From contig NC_054536.1 of NCBI RefSeq assembly GCF_017654505.1, forward strand, positions 28,600,470 through 28,664,469: 64,000 bases of DNA, in the 5' to 3' direction. Shown one piece after another: positions 1-39,444 of this stretch (positions within the stretch are counted from its first letter, which is position 1; every line of letters starts with the position of its first letter). The translations under genes and the position numbers were made by a program. The stretch comes from Polyodon spathula (taxonomy: Eukaryota > Chordata > Actinopteri > Acipenseriformes > Polyodontidae). The notes beneath the pieces are model-generated. The model was not told the DNA's origin and made no database searches. It was given only the letters and a program-made list of their open reading frames with translations.

Positions 1-105
1 TCGTTGACTGCTCATGCGTCTCCTTTTCCAACCACCTCTGCTGCGAGTTACTGTATTATATCAGAAGTTGCTGTGTGTAGTGTGTCTTATTGTTATAACA
101 GATGT

Positions 106-230
106 CATCTTTTGCATTTATTGGTTGCTCAAACTGAACAAAATGATTTCTGTTATAATATAGACACCCAACAAACTGCGTATTAGCTTATTTTTACTCA
201 AAAAGACGAACAGTGTACTCATGAACGACT
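106..230 (+). repeat. diverged dispersed repeat, left-edge copy
   Basis: It shares scattered blocks with 63645-63770: ATTTCTGTTA, a GGTTGCTCAAACTG-like block, and AAAAAGA followed by TGTACTCATGAAC. Order and spacing are kept. The family is not recognised. Confidence 0.45.
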
Positions 231-1135
231 ATTAAACATAAAAAGTGTTTTTTTACGCAAGTTGGCACATGATGATGTTTATACACAAAATAGGATTTTG
301 ACAAATCCATAACGATTGATTTCTCATATGTGATTTATAATGAGCAGTGTTGGAAACCTTGTACAACAGGAAAGGCGTTTAAACGAACAAAATCAGAACC
401 AGTCAGAACCTCACAATTCTCCAGTAGGTATTTATTGCTGCACAATTCCCTTCTGTGAATTTTAAACCATATTTAAAATGCTCACCCTGATGCATTGACA
501 ATAATCTGTCCGTCACATTCTATATGGTATAACTTCTGCCTAAAATTTGAATCTCCTGACCTCATACTTCAGCCACAGCTGGATTTTTGGGCATTTTAAA
601 GCACCAGGGAATCATCCTGGATTTCATTAACCACATATCCTGTTCCCAGGATAACCCATTAAAAAGGGTTTGTGCTGCAATCCAATATTAAGTTTTTTAA
701 TTGTGTACTTAAATAATTACAACTGGGATGTTAATACAAACCAACTGATACATTTGGAATAAATATTTCTCTTTTCTCAAATATTAACAAAAGCATACCA
801 GATTCAACACATCTTATTAATAGCAACCATTAATTCAACTAGCCCGTCAGAACACAGTTGTCTGTAGGGGTTCTTGCACAGGTGTTGAAGGTGAGACTAT
901 CAATCAAATTAGACTGACTCTCTCTATCTTCCTTAAGACCACTAGAAATGATCTTCAGTAGAAGGCGTGTTGCAATAAACAACAATGAACTTAAGACTGA
1001 AAAACAAGAATTGGAAACAAAATAACATGACATTTGTAAAGAATAATACCTTTTTAAAAACCCTTTCTACCTTTAAATACGGTAAAAACAAATACGGTGT
1101 ATACATATAAAATAATAGATGAGCATATGAACTTA

Positions 1136-1305
1136 GGGGCTCCCGAGTGGCGCATCCAGTAAAGGCGCTCCATGTGGAGTGCAGGATGCGCCCTATAGAC
1201 TGGAGATCACTGGTTTGAGTCCAGGTTATGTCATCACTGATCATGGCCATTAGGCAATTCTAAACTGGGGTACAAATCAATGTCAACAACTAAATAAAAA
1301 TAAAT
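1136..1305 (+). mobile_element. tRNA-derived SINE, internally deleted copy
   Basis: It opens GGGGCTCCCGAGTGGCGC. A pol III B-box-like GGTTTGAGTCC lies at 1212-1222, and an A-box-like TGGCGCATCC lies in the first 25 bp. The head and the A-rich tail (AAACTGGGGTACAAATCAAT, then AAATAAAAATAAAT) match the ends of the SINE at 15385-15865. About 250-300 bp present in the middle of that copy is missing here. It is in antisense orientation to ikzf1. Confidence 0.75.
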
Positions 1306-1957
1306 ATTGGGCTTCATGAGTTACAGGAAATTAATTCCATCTACAGTTTAAACTGCAAGACTTACATACACAGCCACCCATCGCTATACTGCAGATTCAG
1401 ATATACATTTCTCCACATTATTATAGTCTAACTGCACACACCTTAGCTGTACTATACATAGACAATTTCACTTAGAATTACTGTTTGTTTTATTTCGTAC
1501 TACTGCACATCACAAACTAAACATACCGAACAATTAAAAACAAAGCATTAATATTGTTCTGTTATCATATACACACTCATTGCACAATAACACAAAGCAA
1601 ATTAAATATCTACTTTAAGCAATGCACTAGCAAAAAACACAGGGCAGTGACCTTGGCTCCATAGCAACAAGCCTCCTATGTTGTGAATGGATTCTTTCAA
1701 TGCAGAGGTTTGGGCATTTTGAGAAAGCAGAGGAAGATTCATGAGATTAATTGCAGACTTAAGTTGATGAGAAGCAATACCCTCCGCAGTATGAATTAAA
1801 ATGGTATGCTACTTTTTACACGAAAAATGAGAACAAGTGTGTTGTGTAGAGGATTTATATTGGACCCTGATGCCCCCGATAAAACAAGGGAGTGGCTGTA
1901 CAGTATTCGTTATTAGCCTATTTGTTTTTCTATGGGTCTCTCGCTATATCTCGGCCC

Positions 1958-1960
<3 letters not shown>

Positions 1961-2039
<79 letters not shown>
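1961..2039. repeat. (TA)n microsatellite
   Basis: An uninterrupted TA array of about 79 bp. A second, shorter TA-rich stretch follows at about 2101-2127. The open frames drawn across it in several phases (Tyr-Ile repeats) are artefacts of the array. Confidence 0.97.
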
Positions 2040-2040
<1 letters not shown>

Positions 2041-2544
2041 GATTTGTTTGCGGGTCTTTGGGTGCACGATATATCAACCCACACAACAACACTACACATA
2101 TAATATATATATTATATATATATATATCCATTATATACTGTGTGTACATATATTTGTGTGACGTTTCCAAAAACGTTAGTGGGGTATCTTAATTGTGTAA
2201 AACACAAAGTGATTTCAAAAAGTAATGATGCGATAGTAATCATTGGACGATAAAACAACACTATTCTGTTTAGAATGGGCAAAGGTACATTTATTACTGA
2301 ACGTTCACATGACTAATTCATTATTAAAATAAGTGGTACCCCATTTGATTTGAAAAATATTTGTTTTACATATTGCAGAAGGTTACTTGATAAGTTCATG
2401 TTAACAGCATTTAGCTCTGTAAGCATCTCCATGTAAAACCACCATAGCATCTTTTAGAAAAAAAGGTGACCGCATTTCTAATGCAGACATGCCTGTGGGA
2501 TTCTGCAGCATGCCCTGGCTACCTGCTACCTCTCCGACCCCTTA

Positions 2545-29370
<26,826 letters not shown>

Positions 29371-30557
29371 TCTTTGCAGGTATTCTAGTGGAAAGAAAGT
29401 GGTTTAATTAAATTGAGACTGAAATGCAATAATGTAAAGACGACTGTTTATTAAGTTAGGTGCCCTTTTCCTTTACAGTTTCCTAACCTCCATAATATGA
29501 TTGGTAGAGACCATGATCCTTAAAACATGCTTTACAATGGGAGTGAGGAGTTGTTGGAGGGGAGGTTATTAACTGTTCTGATTATATATATATTTTAAAT
29601 AAATAAAGAAATGTATATAACCACATTTGTTATTTATTGTTAATTTTCCACCGCATAATAATCCAAAAAATGCAAACTGACTGCCGCAAGATTACGCAGA
29701 AAATTAAATGGCCCTGGGTCGCCTCAGACACTGAAATTCATTCCCCTGGCTGATCCATAGTTATGTTCTTTCTAATTTACTGAACATGCTTCGATGAACT
29801 TTGGAGTTGTAACAATGCATTACAATCGTGGCAATCAAAAAAAAAAAAAAAAAAAAAACAGAGTTAAGAAAAGAAGCAGAAGAAGCAATTTACTAAAGAA
29901 TGTCTCATTAACCCAACAGGACTGCATATCTGAGTAGCCACCAGTGAGCTCTGCTTCCATTAATAATGGATACAACTTTAGCGTATGGCAGATGGGCAGA
30001 ACAGATTTAGACTTTCACTTTAAGAAGCCCTGGTATAAAACTTGTCCAGCTCTCCGAGAGAGAAATGAAGCTCCCTAAAATAACAAAAACAACCCCAGGA
30101 GAGAAAGGGAACCTAGGTCTTCCTGTTCTGCTGACAGATGGCTCCACAGATTTGGAACAAATAGTGGGAAGCGGTAACCCCTTCTGTTGCAACATATAGT
30201 GCTCTTAAAGGTATCTTTAGAAGTTAAACCACAAATGCCAGGGAGTCGAGCGGGAGGTCAGTGGTGCACAACTATAGAAAAGTTTTGTGCTGTATGCATC
30301 AGTTGTGTGTGTTTTCACTAGCTAGGAATTACAGTAGGAGGCAAAAGACAAAGTCTCAGGTGACCCTTGCCGTGCAGCCGGCAGATCATTTTGAAAGGGG
30401 GAGTGGGGGTTGCATAAGGGGGAAGGAAATAGACAAAAAAAGGTAAATTTAAAAAAGGCTGAGGGTGACTCGCCTAACACAGAATAGGAGTCAAGCTTCT
30501 ATGAGGTTAAGATTTTTTATTGTCCAAAGACCCAATCTATCTCCCAATCTATCTATA

Positions 30558-30558
<1 letters not shown>

Positions 30559-30597
<39 letters not shown>
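30559..30597. repeat. (TA)n microsatellite
   Basis: About 39 bp of TA in the proposed intron 1. Confidence 0.95.
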
Positions 30598-30598
<1 letters not shown>

Positions 30599-32871
30599 TA
30601 TCCCAGGTAAAAACCGTATCATTTTGGAAATTAAAAACCAGTGGAACCACCAGGGAAACCCAGAAACAGTGGTATCCAGAGTAAAAATAAAAATGGAATT
30701 GAATAAATCATATGGAATTATATTTGTATTCCTGTTGTAAAGTGTACCCAAGACATGTACTGTTCTAAAGGCTGGAGTTTAAAATGACTGGCTTCCTTAC
30801 ACACTAATGGAGGCGAAGGGACAAAGGGCAGAAAAAGAAGGTTGTGAGAAAGAGAGACAGGAATCTGTGGGTTAACTTGCAGCTGCACCAGTCCCACCAC
30901 ACACCACTGGCGCCGCTGTTGTAGCAAGGCAAAAAGACTGAGGAACCAATGCAGGATGGGGAGTAAGACAGAGTGGTGGAGACATTTAACTAACAGTGTA
31001 AAACAGTATACTGTATACTACGGCAGATGAAAATCTGTGGCTAATTTGGCTTAAACCAAAAACAAAGTATGAGGTAACGTCTGTAGACTGATGTATAAAG
31101 TGCAGTACCTATCTGGCAAGATGTTATTTTTTAAGTAAAACACTAGACTGGGTGCTATGGAACAACATGGCACTGACGGGCTTTCTACAGCCCAGTTGAT
31201 CGGATTAGAATGAACCAAATGAAGGCAACACCATCAAGGATATTATGGGCCGAAAGGGTACCTGCTAGCATGTGCAGTAGCTCTCTATCAAGGATATTTA
31301 AAGAAGATCAGTAGCACAGGTTTTGTCGATGTGAATACTTTTAATAACAGAAAAAAAGCCTAGAAATCTACTCTCACTTAAAAAAAATTACAAGCACATC
31401 ATTAATAAAGATAACATCAGTATTTAAAGTGTGTGAAAAATAAATGTTTTCATACAGCTTCAAACGAATCGTTATCAATAATATTGACATGCAAGTAAAG
31501 TTATAAGGTCCTTACTGGCATATACAGCTGGACTAAGTGGAAACAGTACCAAACATTTTTTTTTGTATTATTATTAATACTGTACACACTCAACACCAAC
31601 AAGTAATAGAACATGTGTTGGACAGTATTTGATATTTGGATAGTAGGCTATTAATTATATCATCCCAATTTCATAATGATTACCACATACAGTAGCAGCT
31701 CTTATTGTGTATTATACAGTAGTGCAGTTGTGCATTATTGGGTATATTATAACTGGGAATGTTAAATGCAAGCATAAAGATATTTTGCTGGATAAAAAAC
31801 ATGAGTGCATCTGTATGGGACAGTGTAATCTAATAATGACACGCATACAGTACATTTACAGCAGTAAAATAGGTCTGTGCTCCTGACTGTTGTTGCAATG
31901 TAATGTTGCATCCCGCCTATCTGTACTTATGCTCATTTTGATATTTCACCTGCAGCTGATGTGTTTGTGTGAGGCAGTATTACATACTACAGTTTTTATT
32001 ATTATTATTTTTTAATCATGCCATATAATTGCTAATAATTATGTTTGTATAGGTGAAAGGGGTGATTCTGCTATCTTCATTATACAGTACATTTAGACAT
32101 GTGGTAAATACTGGCCAAAATAATGTACAATGCAAATGCACACAGGTCTGTTTATATATGTCCATCTATATATCTATTGATAGATATATTTAAAGACAGC
32201 TTGCAAGAAGAAACTGACTCATTTTGCTGACAAGTTACAATCAGATTGTTCAGACCTTACACATAAAGTTATTCGTTAGATTTATGTGCAATGCAAAATA
32301 AAAGTTAAAAGCAGAACTTTACGCATACATGTTTGCCATGTATCGGGGATGTGCAGTAAGATCTAATTCTATAATTCTGAAAGTGTTTAAGTACCCCACA
32401 CACCAGCGCCCACCGGCAGGTTTCATCTTTATTAAAGCTGTTGTATAGTTTAGTCATTCAGGACAGAAAAGATGTTGGTGTTTTAAGCATATAGCCTACA
32501 CTAGCTCCTAAAATTAGTCTTCGTGAATAACACGCTTGTTTGTGGATGACCTGAGTACTTAACTAGTCAGTAAGTCCCTTCCCTTCAGACAACTGACTCA
32601 AAACGTGCAAGCAATGCCCCCGCCGCAGATAGCAAATGCTATAAATCGTTTTTGAATGTGTTTACTGAAACTTACAAAAAGGGAAATACGCTAGTTTAAT
32701 TTAGTGTACAAAAAACGAAACAACAAAAATAAAAGCTTTTGCAAAGTTTTACTGATTTAAAAAAAAAGGAATATTCCTGAAAAGAAGATGCAATATCGGT
32801 ACCTGCAGTAAAGACGTAAGTGAAAATAAATAAATACAAAAATAATAATCTATCTCTCTATGTAGCTATCT

Positions 32872-32906
<35 letters not shown>

Positions 32907-32931
32907 ATATATATATACACTATATTACATA

Positions 32932-32992
<61 letters not shown>
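32872..32992. repeat. (CA)n and (TA)n microsatellites
   Basis: CA array at 32872-32902, then an interrupted TA stretch, then a clean TA array at about 32933-32992. Confidence 0.95.
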
Positions 32993-32995
<3 letters not shown>

Positions 32996-33791
32996 GTGCA
33001 TTTTTGTTTAATAAACATGATAGCCACTAAATTGCTTAAACTGTAATTTTTTACAACTATTAAAATAAAGAGGTATTAAAATAAACAAAAAAGCTTAAAG
33101 TGTGTCGAAGTTATGTAAACTGCCAAACCGTTAAACATATGCAGTAGAACCTTACAATCCGTATTATTAGTTTAAGCGTGGCGTGCAGTTCCTTAATAAT
33201 ATCAAGTTTATTTATATTAATCAAATAGGCCTACATAATTTTTGTTTTCATTATTGAGGCATGATCTAATTAACATGTATTTATTATACGTAAACTGATC
33301 AACAAATGTTTAAACCAATGTTTAAATGTACTTCCCTATCTGTTTTTCCGTTTTCAAAGTACAACGGTACTCTGTCGTATTTCTAAAATATACAGTTCAG
33401 GAGACTTCTACTTATTATTATTTTTTTTTTAATTTAAATTACCTTATACATTTTTTAATATTCTGAGATATCTTTTATAGTCCAAAAATATGTTCGAAGA
33501 AATGTAACGAGTTCCTGAAAAAAACAATTTTTTTTTCATTTCTAAAAAATAAAAATAATAATAATAATTTAAAAGTTTATGTCAAAATATGCCAAGAAAA
33601 TATACTTAAATTATAAATTATATCAATTGCTCACAGAAAATAAGTTAAACTTATCCAATTTAAGGTTACGCGGCAGTGTGCACTTGTAACACGGGCTCTA
33701 ACAGGTGTCTTCCTTTAAAAGAGAAACTAATGCAACCCTTGCTTTAACTTTCTGTAATTTACAATAATGGTAATTATATGTTTGTCTCGTG

Positions 33792-33820
33792 TTTTTTTTT
33801 TTTTTTTTTTTTTTTTTTTT
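33792..33820. repeat. T29 homopolymer
   Basis: Uninterrupted T run. An A21 run follows at 33908-33928. Either could be an old retroposon tail, but no element body is recognised beside them. Confidence 0.9.
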
Positions 33821-34253
33821 GTTTATGCATAGCACCCTGATCAATTATAACTAACAAATAGGCAAAAGATGGAAAATCTACCTGAATTCCAAACGAAGTC
33901 CATTTGGAAAAAAAAAAAAAAAAAAAAAACTAGGACAGTATTCCTGTATTTTCAACAATACCTTCCTAATGAAATGTTTATATTTATTGATAATATAACC
34001 AATTCCCTTTAACTAGTAACCCATTTAAACATGCGAGTTAACATTTATGGATAACTAATACAAGACGAAGTAGCGGTTCCGGCTTGCACTTCTCGTGACG
34101 CCTGGATATATCAGAAGTCCTGTCTTAAATTCCGCGACCGCTTAGCCTTGCAATGGAACTCTGAACATAGTATTTCAATAGTTTTGCCAGTGAACCTGTT
34201 TAAAAGTTACTGAAAGTTGCTGTGTACATAAAAGTGCGTGAATGTTACTCTAC

Positions 34254-34400
34254 CTGCTATTCCCTGAGTTTGCAATATGAAGCTCTTCCAGCTCTCCCCA
34301 GCTCCATGTGCTGCTGTTCTCAGCGCCGCGGCTGCAGGATGGAGCTCAGCCCTCCGTCCCTCCCCTCTCCTCTCCACTTCCTCGTTCCAGCCTAACATTG
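34254..34400 (-). other. ikzf1: probable ikzf1 noncoding first exon (5' UTR)
   Basis: On the minus strand a GC- and purine-rich stretch ends in GGAATAGCAG|GTAGAGT, a good splice donor with GT at 34253-34252. It lies 4.9 kb upstream of the acceptor at 29385. It is the only GC-rich patch (CCGCGGCGCT core near 34322-34333) in a strongly AT-rich neighbourhood, as expected of a first exon and core promoter. It has no ATG in frame with the ikzf1 start, and Ikaros exon 1 is noncoding in mammals. The 5' end is not visible, so 34400 is a guess. RNA evidence would decide this. Confidence 0.5.
34374..34384 (-). promoter_or_regulatory. ETS/PU.1-type motif in the putative ikzf1 promoter
   Basis: The minus strand reads CGAGGAAGTGG, a strong match to the GAGGAAGT core bound by ETS factors such as PU.1. 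It sits inside a purine tract (GGAAGTGGAGAGGAGAGGGG) next to the proposed first exon. A haematopoietic gene is a natural place for such a site. A lone 8-mer match is weak evidence, and the position relative to the start of transcription is unknown. Confidence 0.35.
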
Positions 34401-34560
34401 CTTAGTTTTCTGCACTCACTCAAGGCATTTTGCAACCTTTTCATCCTGAGCCCGACTTTATTGCAGACAGTGGCACATGTTTCATGGTGTGCCAATAGAC
34501 GATGCGCTGCAGACCATCACTGCCACTAGCTAGCTATGGGGATTCGAGGACGCCAGACTT
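34385..34560 (-). promoter_or_regulatory. putative ikzf1 core promoter region
   Basis: This is the sequence immediately upstream of the proposed first exon on the minus strand. I see an ATTGG (reverse CCAAT) element near 34488-34492 and no convincing TATA box at a fixed distance. The call rests on position and the local rise in GC only. Confidence 0.3.
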
Positions 34561-35834
34561 TTAATTGATTCGGGGTGGTCTCTTAGTCTTACACACTGCA
34601 GGTGCTTACTCCTGTAACGGAAAGCCCATTTAGAATAAAGTAATTTGTCTGGTTTGCAAGGCACATTCACAATCTTCTGTACTGCTTATGAAATTCCATT
34701 GGCAGATGTGTTTTCTATATCATTTAGCCATATCCATTTGGCATTATTACTGACCCGACATTTATTTTATTTATTTTTTTACCATCATTTTAAATAAGTT
34801 TTGCCATTCGCTTATCTACAGTAATTTTGTAACCAACTGCGACTTCAGGTATATTCTTTACCTCTGAATTCAAGTTTTGGACATATCAGATGTTAACGAG
34901 GCAAAAATTTATAATCCAAAGAAAAGTACACATGTTTGGTAACCAAGCACAACTGCTATTTTATAAGAAACCTGTTGATCCTCATGTCTGTTTTATTTAC
35001 CCTAACCTGAACCTTTACCCAACAAATACCCGCTTCATAACGGACCTGTAAATCCTTATTACAATAACATTTACCATTATACGATATTCTGTATACTACA
35101 AGTGTGTGTAAATCTGTGGTTTGGGAAATAGGAGAACAAAATATATTTCATTTTTAATTTCAATATTCAGCTTCTTTATTTCTATTAGGCAGAAGCAATG
35201 CATCCATAGTTATATGAGACCACAATTCATTCATCCCTAACGTTAAATCTTAGGAAACTTTTCCTTCTTCTGTACAGCAGCCATGTTGCTTTTCATTATA
35301 TTGTTTTATCATTTAAAAGTGTTTTTAAAAGGTTCTGATACATTACAGCAAAATTCTGGTATTATTCAGAACCCTGTTGTTATACTGAGAAGCCTTGGAG
35401 GAATCCAAAAGCTCAATTTCTGAATGGCTGGCTGGAAATGTCCTAACCCTCCAACCTCATTGGAGGTTTCTCAGGTCCAATGCCAGAATATCATATACTA
35501 TCAAATTCTAGAACAGGTACCCAAACTTGATGTGTATAAATATCAGAATTTGGTATGTGTCATATTTTTAACCCTCACACTAAATTTGCCTAATGTAACG
35601 TACAACCATGTACCAATCCTAAAGTGTACCAGGAATGGACACGGCAATGATAGACACAGCCCCTAAGACAAGTCTGTTTCTCTGATACAGTGACTTTCTT
35701 CTATTTTATAACCTGATGGATTTGATGGCGCAAAATGATCCAGGGTTAAATTCTCAGCTCATCTCAGCCACTCACACACATACTGCGTGGTACATCACTT
35801 GACCTAAATGTGAGTAAGCTCCGTTCAGAAATAA
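34561..35834. other. upstream flank of ikzf1, no gene recognised
   Basis: AT-rich sequence between the putative promoter and the hAT element at 35843. It includes one copy of a short dispersed repeat at 35523-35608. The 80-codon frame at 35424-35666 crosses that repeat and has no recognisable domain. Confidence 0.6.
35523..35608 (+). repeat. dispersed repeat, copy 1
   Basis: It shares an exact block of about 38 bp (from TTTGGTATGTGTCATATTTT to CACACTAAATT) and a weaker flank with 39445-39530, in the same orientation 3.9 kb away. Confidence 0.8.
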
Positions 35835-36962
35835 TGTAGGTCCAGGGCCGGTGTAACCGTACAGGCCAAACAAGTGGCCACCTAGAACGACAAATTGAAG
35901 GGGCAGCAAAAACGGTACATAATTACATTTTATACTTCACATTTCTTTAGTCGTAAAATGTTCAACATCTTAAATCACTGTTTCTTGTTCTGCAAAACTT
36001 ACTGCTGATGTTACAGGATCATATCATGAGCAGTGATGAAGTCCTAAATCTGGAAGTACGGGAATGCTCGGGGGGAAGGGTGATCATGTTGTGCTGTCAA
36101 GAGAAATCTGGTCTCCCCTGGAAACAGGCTCGTGGCTGTTGAGCCCGTTGGTAAGCAAATGATGCATTGAAGTTCCTTGCATATTCAAATGAGGCTGGGC
36201 ATTATTGGATTTCATTTAATTACCCTGACAATTATTTTTTATAAAAGGACTTTGCTAATACAATCGAAAATATAATAATATAATATAATTGAAACATTTA
36301 CTGATTTTATATCTCTTAAATTCTCAGATGACTGTCCTGGAAATTGTTAGATTTGTAGCTAGTTGCTTTTGACAACAAATCTCAACAAGTCAGCCCATAA
36401 AGTTACTAGATTTGGCGAGAAATTCGCTAAATTGGCAACACTGCTTGAAGGTGCAGAAAAAAAAATTTGATTTCCACATCGCTTATTATTGACTTGACAC
36501 AACAAGAAAAAAGAGATCGCTTCATCGGTGCCCAGGCACTGAAATTAGAGCAGTTGTTGCCATTTAAGCATTTTCATAAGACATCGGTAAAGATTATTTA
36601 ATTCTTTAAAATTAATTCTTAAGTCAAGGATTTGCCTATAGAAAAAAGTACCAGAGGATTTGCTGCGAGCAATTACATGATCACTAACCTACATGTTAGA
36701 TACCAGTTTTATAGTAGTTAAGGAACACAGTACGGTACTGTACAAATAAGGTACAATGAAAATATAGTGTGTATGAAGTAACCTGCATATCCTGTATCAA
36801 TTGCTGTTTATATTATAACACTAAGCTCATGCATGGTGGTAGAATCCATTGATGTTACAGTAGATGACAGTAGATGTTACTACCGTTTGTAACTACAGTG
36901 ATGATTGTATATAGTTGTATATAGTTTGTGATGCTGTAAAAAACATAATCTAGTGTACAATA

Positions 36963-36965
<3 letters not shown>

Positions 36966-37040
<75 letters not shown>
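36966..37040. repeat. (GT)n(AT)n compound microsatellite flanking Tc1 copy A
   Basis: GT array of about 40 bp and AT array of about 35 bp, ending at the Tc1 end at 37041. Confidence 0.95.
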
Positions 37041-38122
37041 CAATGCTTTGCAAAAGTATTCAGACCCCTGACCAATTCTCTCATATTACTGAATTACAAA
37101 TGGGGTACATTGAAATTTCGTTCTGTTCGATATTTTATTTTAAAACACTTAAATTCAAAATCAATTATTGTAAGGTGACATTGGTTTTATGTTGGGAAAT
37201 ATTTTTAAGAAAAATAAAAAACTGAAATATCTTGCTTGCATAAGTATTCAACCCCCACACATTAATATTTGGTAGAGCCACCTTTCGCTGCAATAACAGC
37301 TTTAAGTCTTTTGGGGTAAGTATGTACCAGTTTTGCACACAGTGTCGGAGTGATTTTGGCCCATTCTTCTTGGCAAATTTGCTCCAGGTTGTTCAGGTTG
37401 GTTGGATGATGCTTGTGGACCGCAATTTTCAAATAGTGCCACAGATTCTCAATGGGATTGAGATCAGGACTTTGACTGGGCTACTGTAGGACAGTCACCT
37501 TTTTGTTCTTGAACCACTCCAATGTTGCTTTGGCCTCATGCTTTCTGGCAAACTCCAGACATGTTTTCAGATGGTACTTTTTGAGTAACGGCTTCTTTCT
37601 TGCCACCCTCCCATACAGACCAGTGTTATGCAGAGCTCTTCATATGGGTGACTGGTGCACCATTACTCCACTCCCAGCCATTGAACTCTGTAGCTCCTTC
37701 AAAGTGATTGTTGGCCTCTCTGTGGCTTCTCTCACAAGTCTCCTTCTTGTTTGAGTGCTGAGTTTTGAGGGATGGCCATTTCTTGGCAGTGCCTGGGTGG
37801 TGTGATGCAGCTTTAATGGCTCACAGGTGGAGGCCAATGGTAGGGTAATTGTGTCCTCGTTAGGGCAATTTCTTTCATCGGTGCAAACTGGGAGCTTCCA
37901 CAGCACAGGGGTTGAATACTTATGCAAGCAAGATATTTCAGTTTTTTTTATTTTTCTTAAAAATATTTTCCAACATAAAACCAATGTCACATTACAATAA
38001 TTGATTTTGATTTTAAGTGTTTTAAAATAAAATATTGAACAGAACAAAATTTCAATGTACCATTTGTAATTCAATCATATGAGAGAATTGGTCAGGGGTC
38101 TGAATACTTTTGCAAGGCACTG
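37041..38122 (-). mobile_element. Tc1-type transposon copy A, internally deleted (1.08 kb)
   Basis: Its ends read CAATGCTTTGCAAAAGTATT and AATACTTTTGCAAGGCACTG, the same family as the copy at 46577-48170. TA stands immediately outside both ends. Two internal deletions are evident against that copy. One removes the equivalent of about 47048-47380 (333 bp, carrying both catalytic Asp). The other removes about 220 bp covering the start codon and the first part of the DNA-binding domain. What remains encodes a scrap with LVREATERPTITLKELQSS on the minus strand. It cannot make transposase. It still carries long inverted repeats, so it could once have been mobilised in trans. Nested inside the hAT element 35843-38283. 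Confidence 0.9.
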
Positions 38123-38149
38123 TATATATATATACGGCCTCCCTTCAAG

Positions 38150-38201
38150 TGACGATAGATAGCTAGATAGATAGATAGATGATATAGATAGATATTATCT
38201 A

Positions 38202-38235
<34 letters not shown>
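38150..38235. repeat. (TAGA)n and (TA)n tract
   Basis: Imperfect TAGA repeats followed by TA repeats on the right side of Tc1 copy A. Confidence 0.9.
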
Positions 38236-39444
38236 ATATATGATTATTTGCCTAGGGCAGCAAAAATCCTTGCTTCAGCCCTGTGTAGGTCACAAGACAT
38301 CCCATTGATAACAAGACAATGCATCTGAATTGGTGTCTTCTTGGAAGTCTGTATTGATAAGGGTGTGAACATCATGGTTATTTTATGCATTCTTTTTCTT
38401 GTTCTAGTTGTATTGTGAATATAAACAATAATGTAACACAACATCTTTATTAAAGTTTGCAGTGCCTGTCCATGGTTATTCCAGGATTACCCCTGAAGCG
38501 ATAATCAATTATCATAATATTATCTATAATTTGTTTAGTCATGATTATTCATCATACTGCAAAAAAATAGCCATAATCATATTATAGGTGCTAATTGTTT
38601 TCTGATAGTAATCTAAATGATCTCCACCACTGCTACCAGAATGTTTTGTTTCTCTCTTTCTTTTGTCCATAAAGATATGCTGGTGTGCAGGGACATCACA
38701 ACATTCATTCAGTCTTCCTCTATTTAGTGAAATCTTAGCTGAAATATTGAGTGTCAATGAGGCCAGGCCACAATGCTTGTTTACAGCTCTATCATGTAGC
38801 ACTGTTCTTGAAACAAAGCAATAAGACAACTGTTGGTTTTATAGGGATAACCAGTAGGCATCCTTGAATAATACATATTATTTTATGTGTGCAGAAGTCT
38901 GTTAGAACAGGAACAGTGAAGGGAATCTGCTAACCTTATGTCATTGTCCCATAGTCAAATAATCCAGATTGCCAAACCTAGTTTTTTGAGTGACAGAACA
39001 GTAAAAAAATGAACTTTATTCCCTGAGCTGTTTGAGTTGTTACATTGTGTTGGGGTCTTGGAGTTGTACTGCGAATGCACAGGCATTAACAATAAAACAT
39101 TAAGAACTTTAAAAACATACAGTATTAAAATAAACACACATGTTAATTACTGGTGCACTTTGTAACAATGTCATGATACAGTCTGGAGTGGTTAAGGAAT
39201 ATTGCTTCTGTCTTACCTTGGCCTTGAACAGGTTCTACTGAGAGTTAAACTCAGTCTTGAGTCCTGAGCACTTAAAACTTGCATATCTGATTCAGTGTAA
39301 AAATGACACAAGAGAACTGAACAGTTAAAATAGTTTTTGCTTATAATCATAAAACAAAAGCTTTGAAAACTATGAGTAATGTCTAGAGAAATAAATAAGT
39401 ATTGTATGTATTTTTATTTAAAAGTACATTAAGTACAGTTGTCA

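Larger units (their letters stand above)
29385..34253 (-). other. ikzf1 intron 1 (5' UTR intron), 4.9 kb, inferred
   Basis: It lies between the proposed noncoding exon and the ATG exon. It is very AT-rich, with (TA)n at 30559-30597, (CA)n then (TA)n at 32872-32992, T29 at 33792-33820 and A21 at 33908-33928. A less AT-rich patch at 30780-30950 could be an alternative first exon or enhancer, but nothing proves it. Confidence 0.45.
35843..38283. mobile_element. hAT transposon, 2.44 kb, with perfect 8-bp target duplication and nested Tc1
   Basis: The left end is CAGGGCCGG and the right end closes CAGCCCTG, i.e. CAGGGCTG when inverted. The 8-mer TGTAGGTC stands directly outside both ends (35835-35842 and 38284-38291), a perfect hAT-size target duplication. 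Just inside, the left end has GGGGCAGCAAAAACG and the right end GGGCAGCAAAAATCC. No transposase is readable, so it is non-autonomous or decayed. It contains the Tc1 copy at 37041-38122. A separate hAT-like terminus (CAGTGTTGCCAA when inverted) ends near 36444 inside it. Confidence 0.88.

Noticed and set aside
1212..1222. A functional tRNA gene at the SINE B boxes (also 15778-15788 and 60781-60791)
   Set aside because: The A/B boxes belong to SINE heads. I could not fold an acceptor stem or anticodon arm of a real tRNA around them.
1837..2192. Several 85-90 codon frames on both strands with long Tyr-Ile runs
   Set aside because: They are read-through of a (TA)n array and have no other protein character. 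The same holds for frames over the arrays near 22.7, 30.6, 37.0 and 56.4 kb.
30780..30950. Moderately GC-rich patch as an alternative ikzf1 first exon
   Set aside because: No clear donor joins it in a better way than the 34254 site. Left as a possibility only in the intron 1 note.
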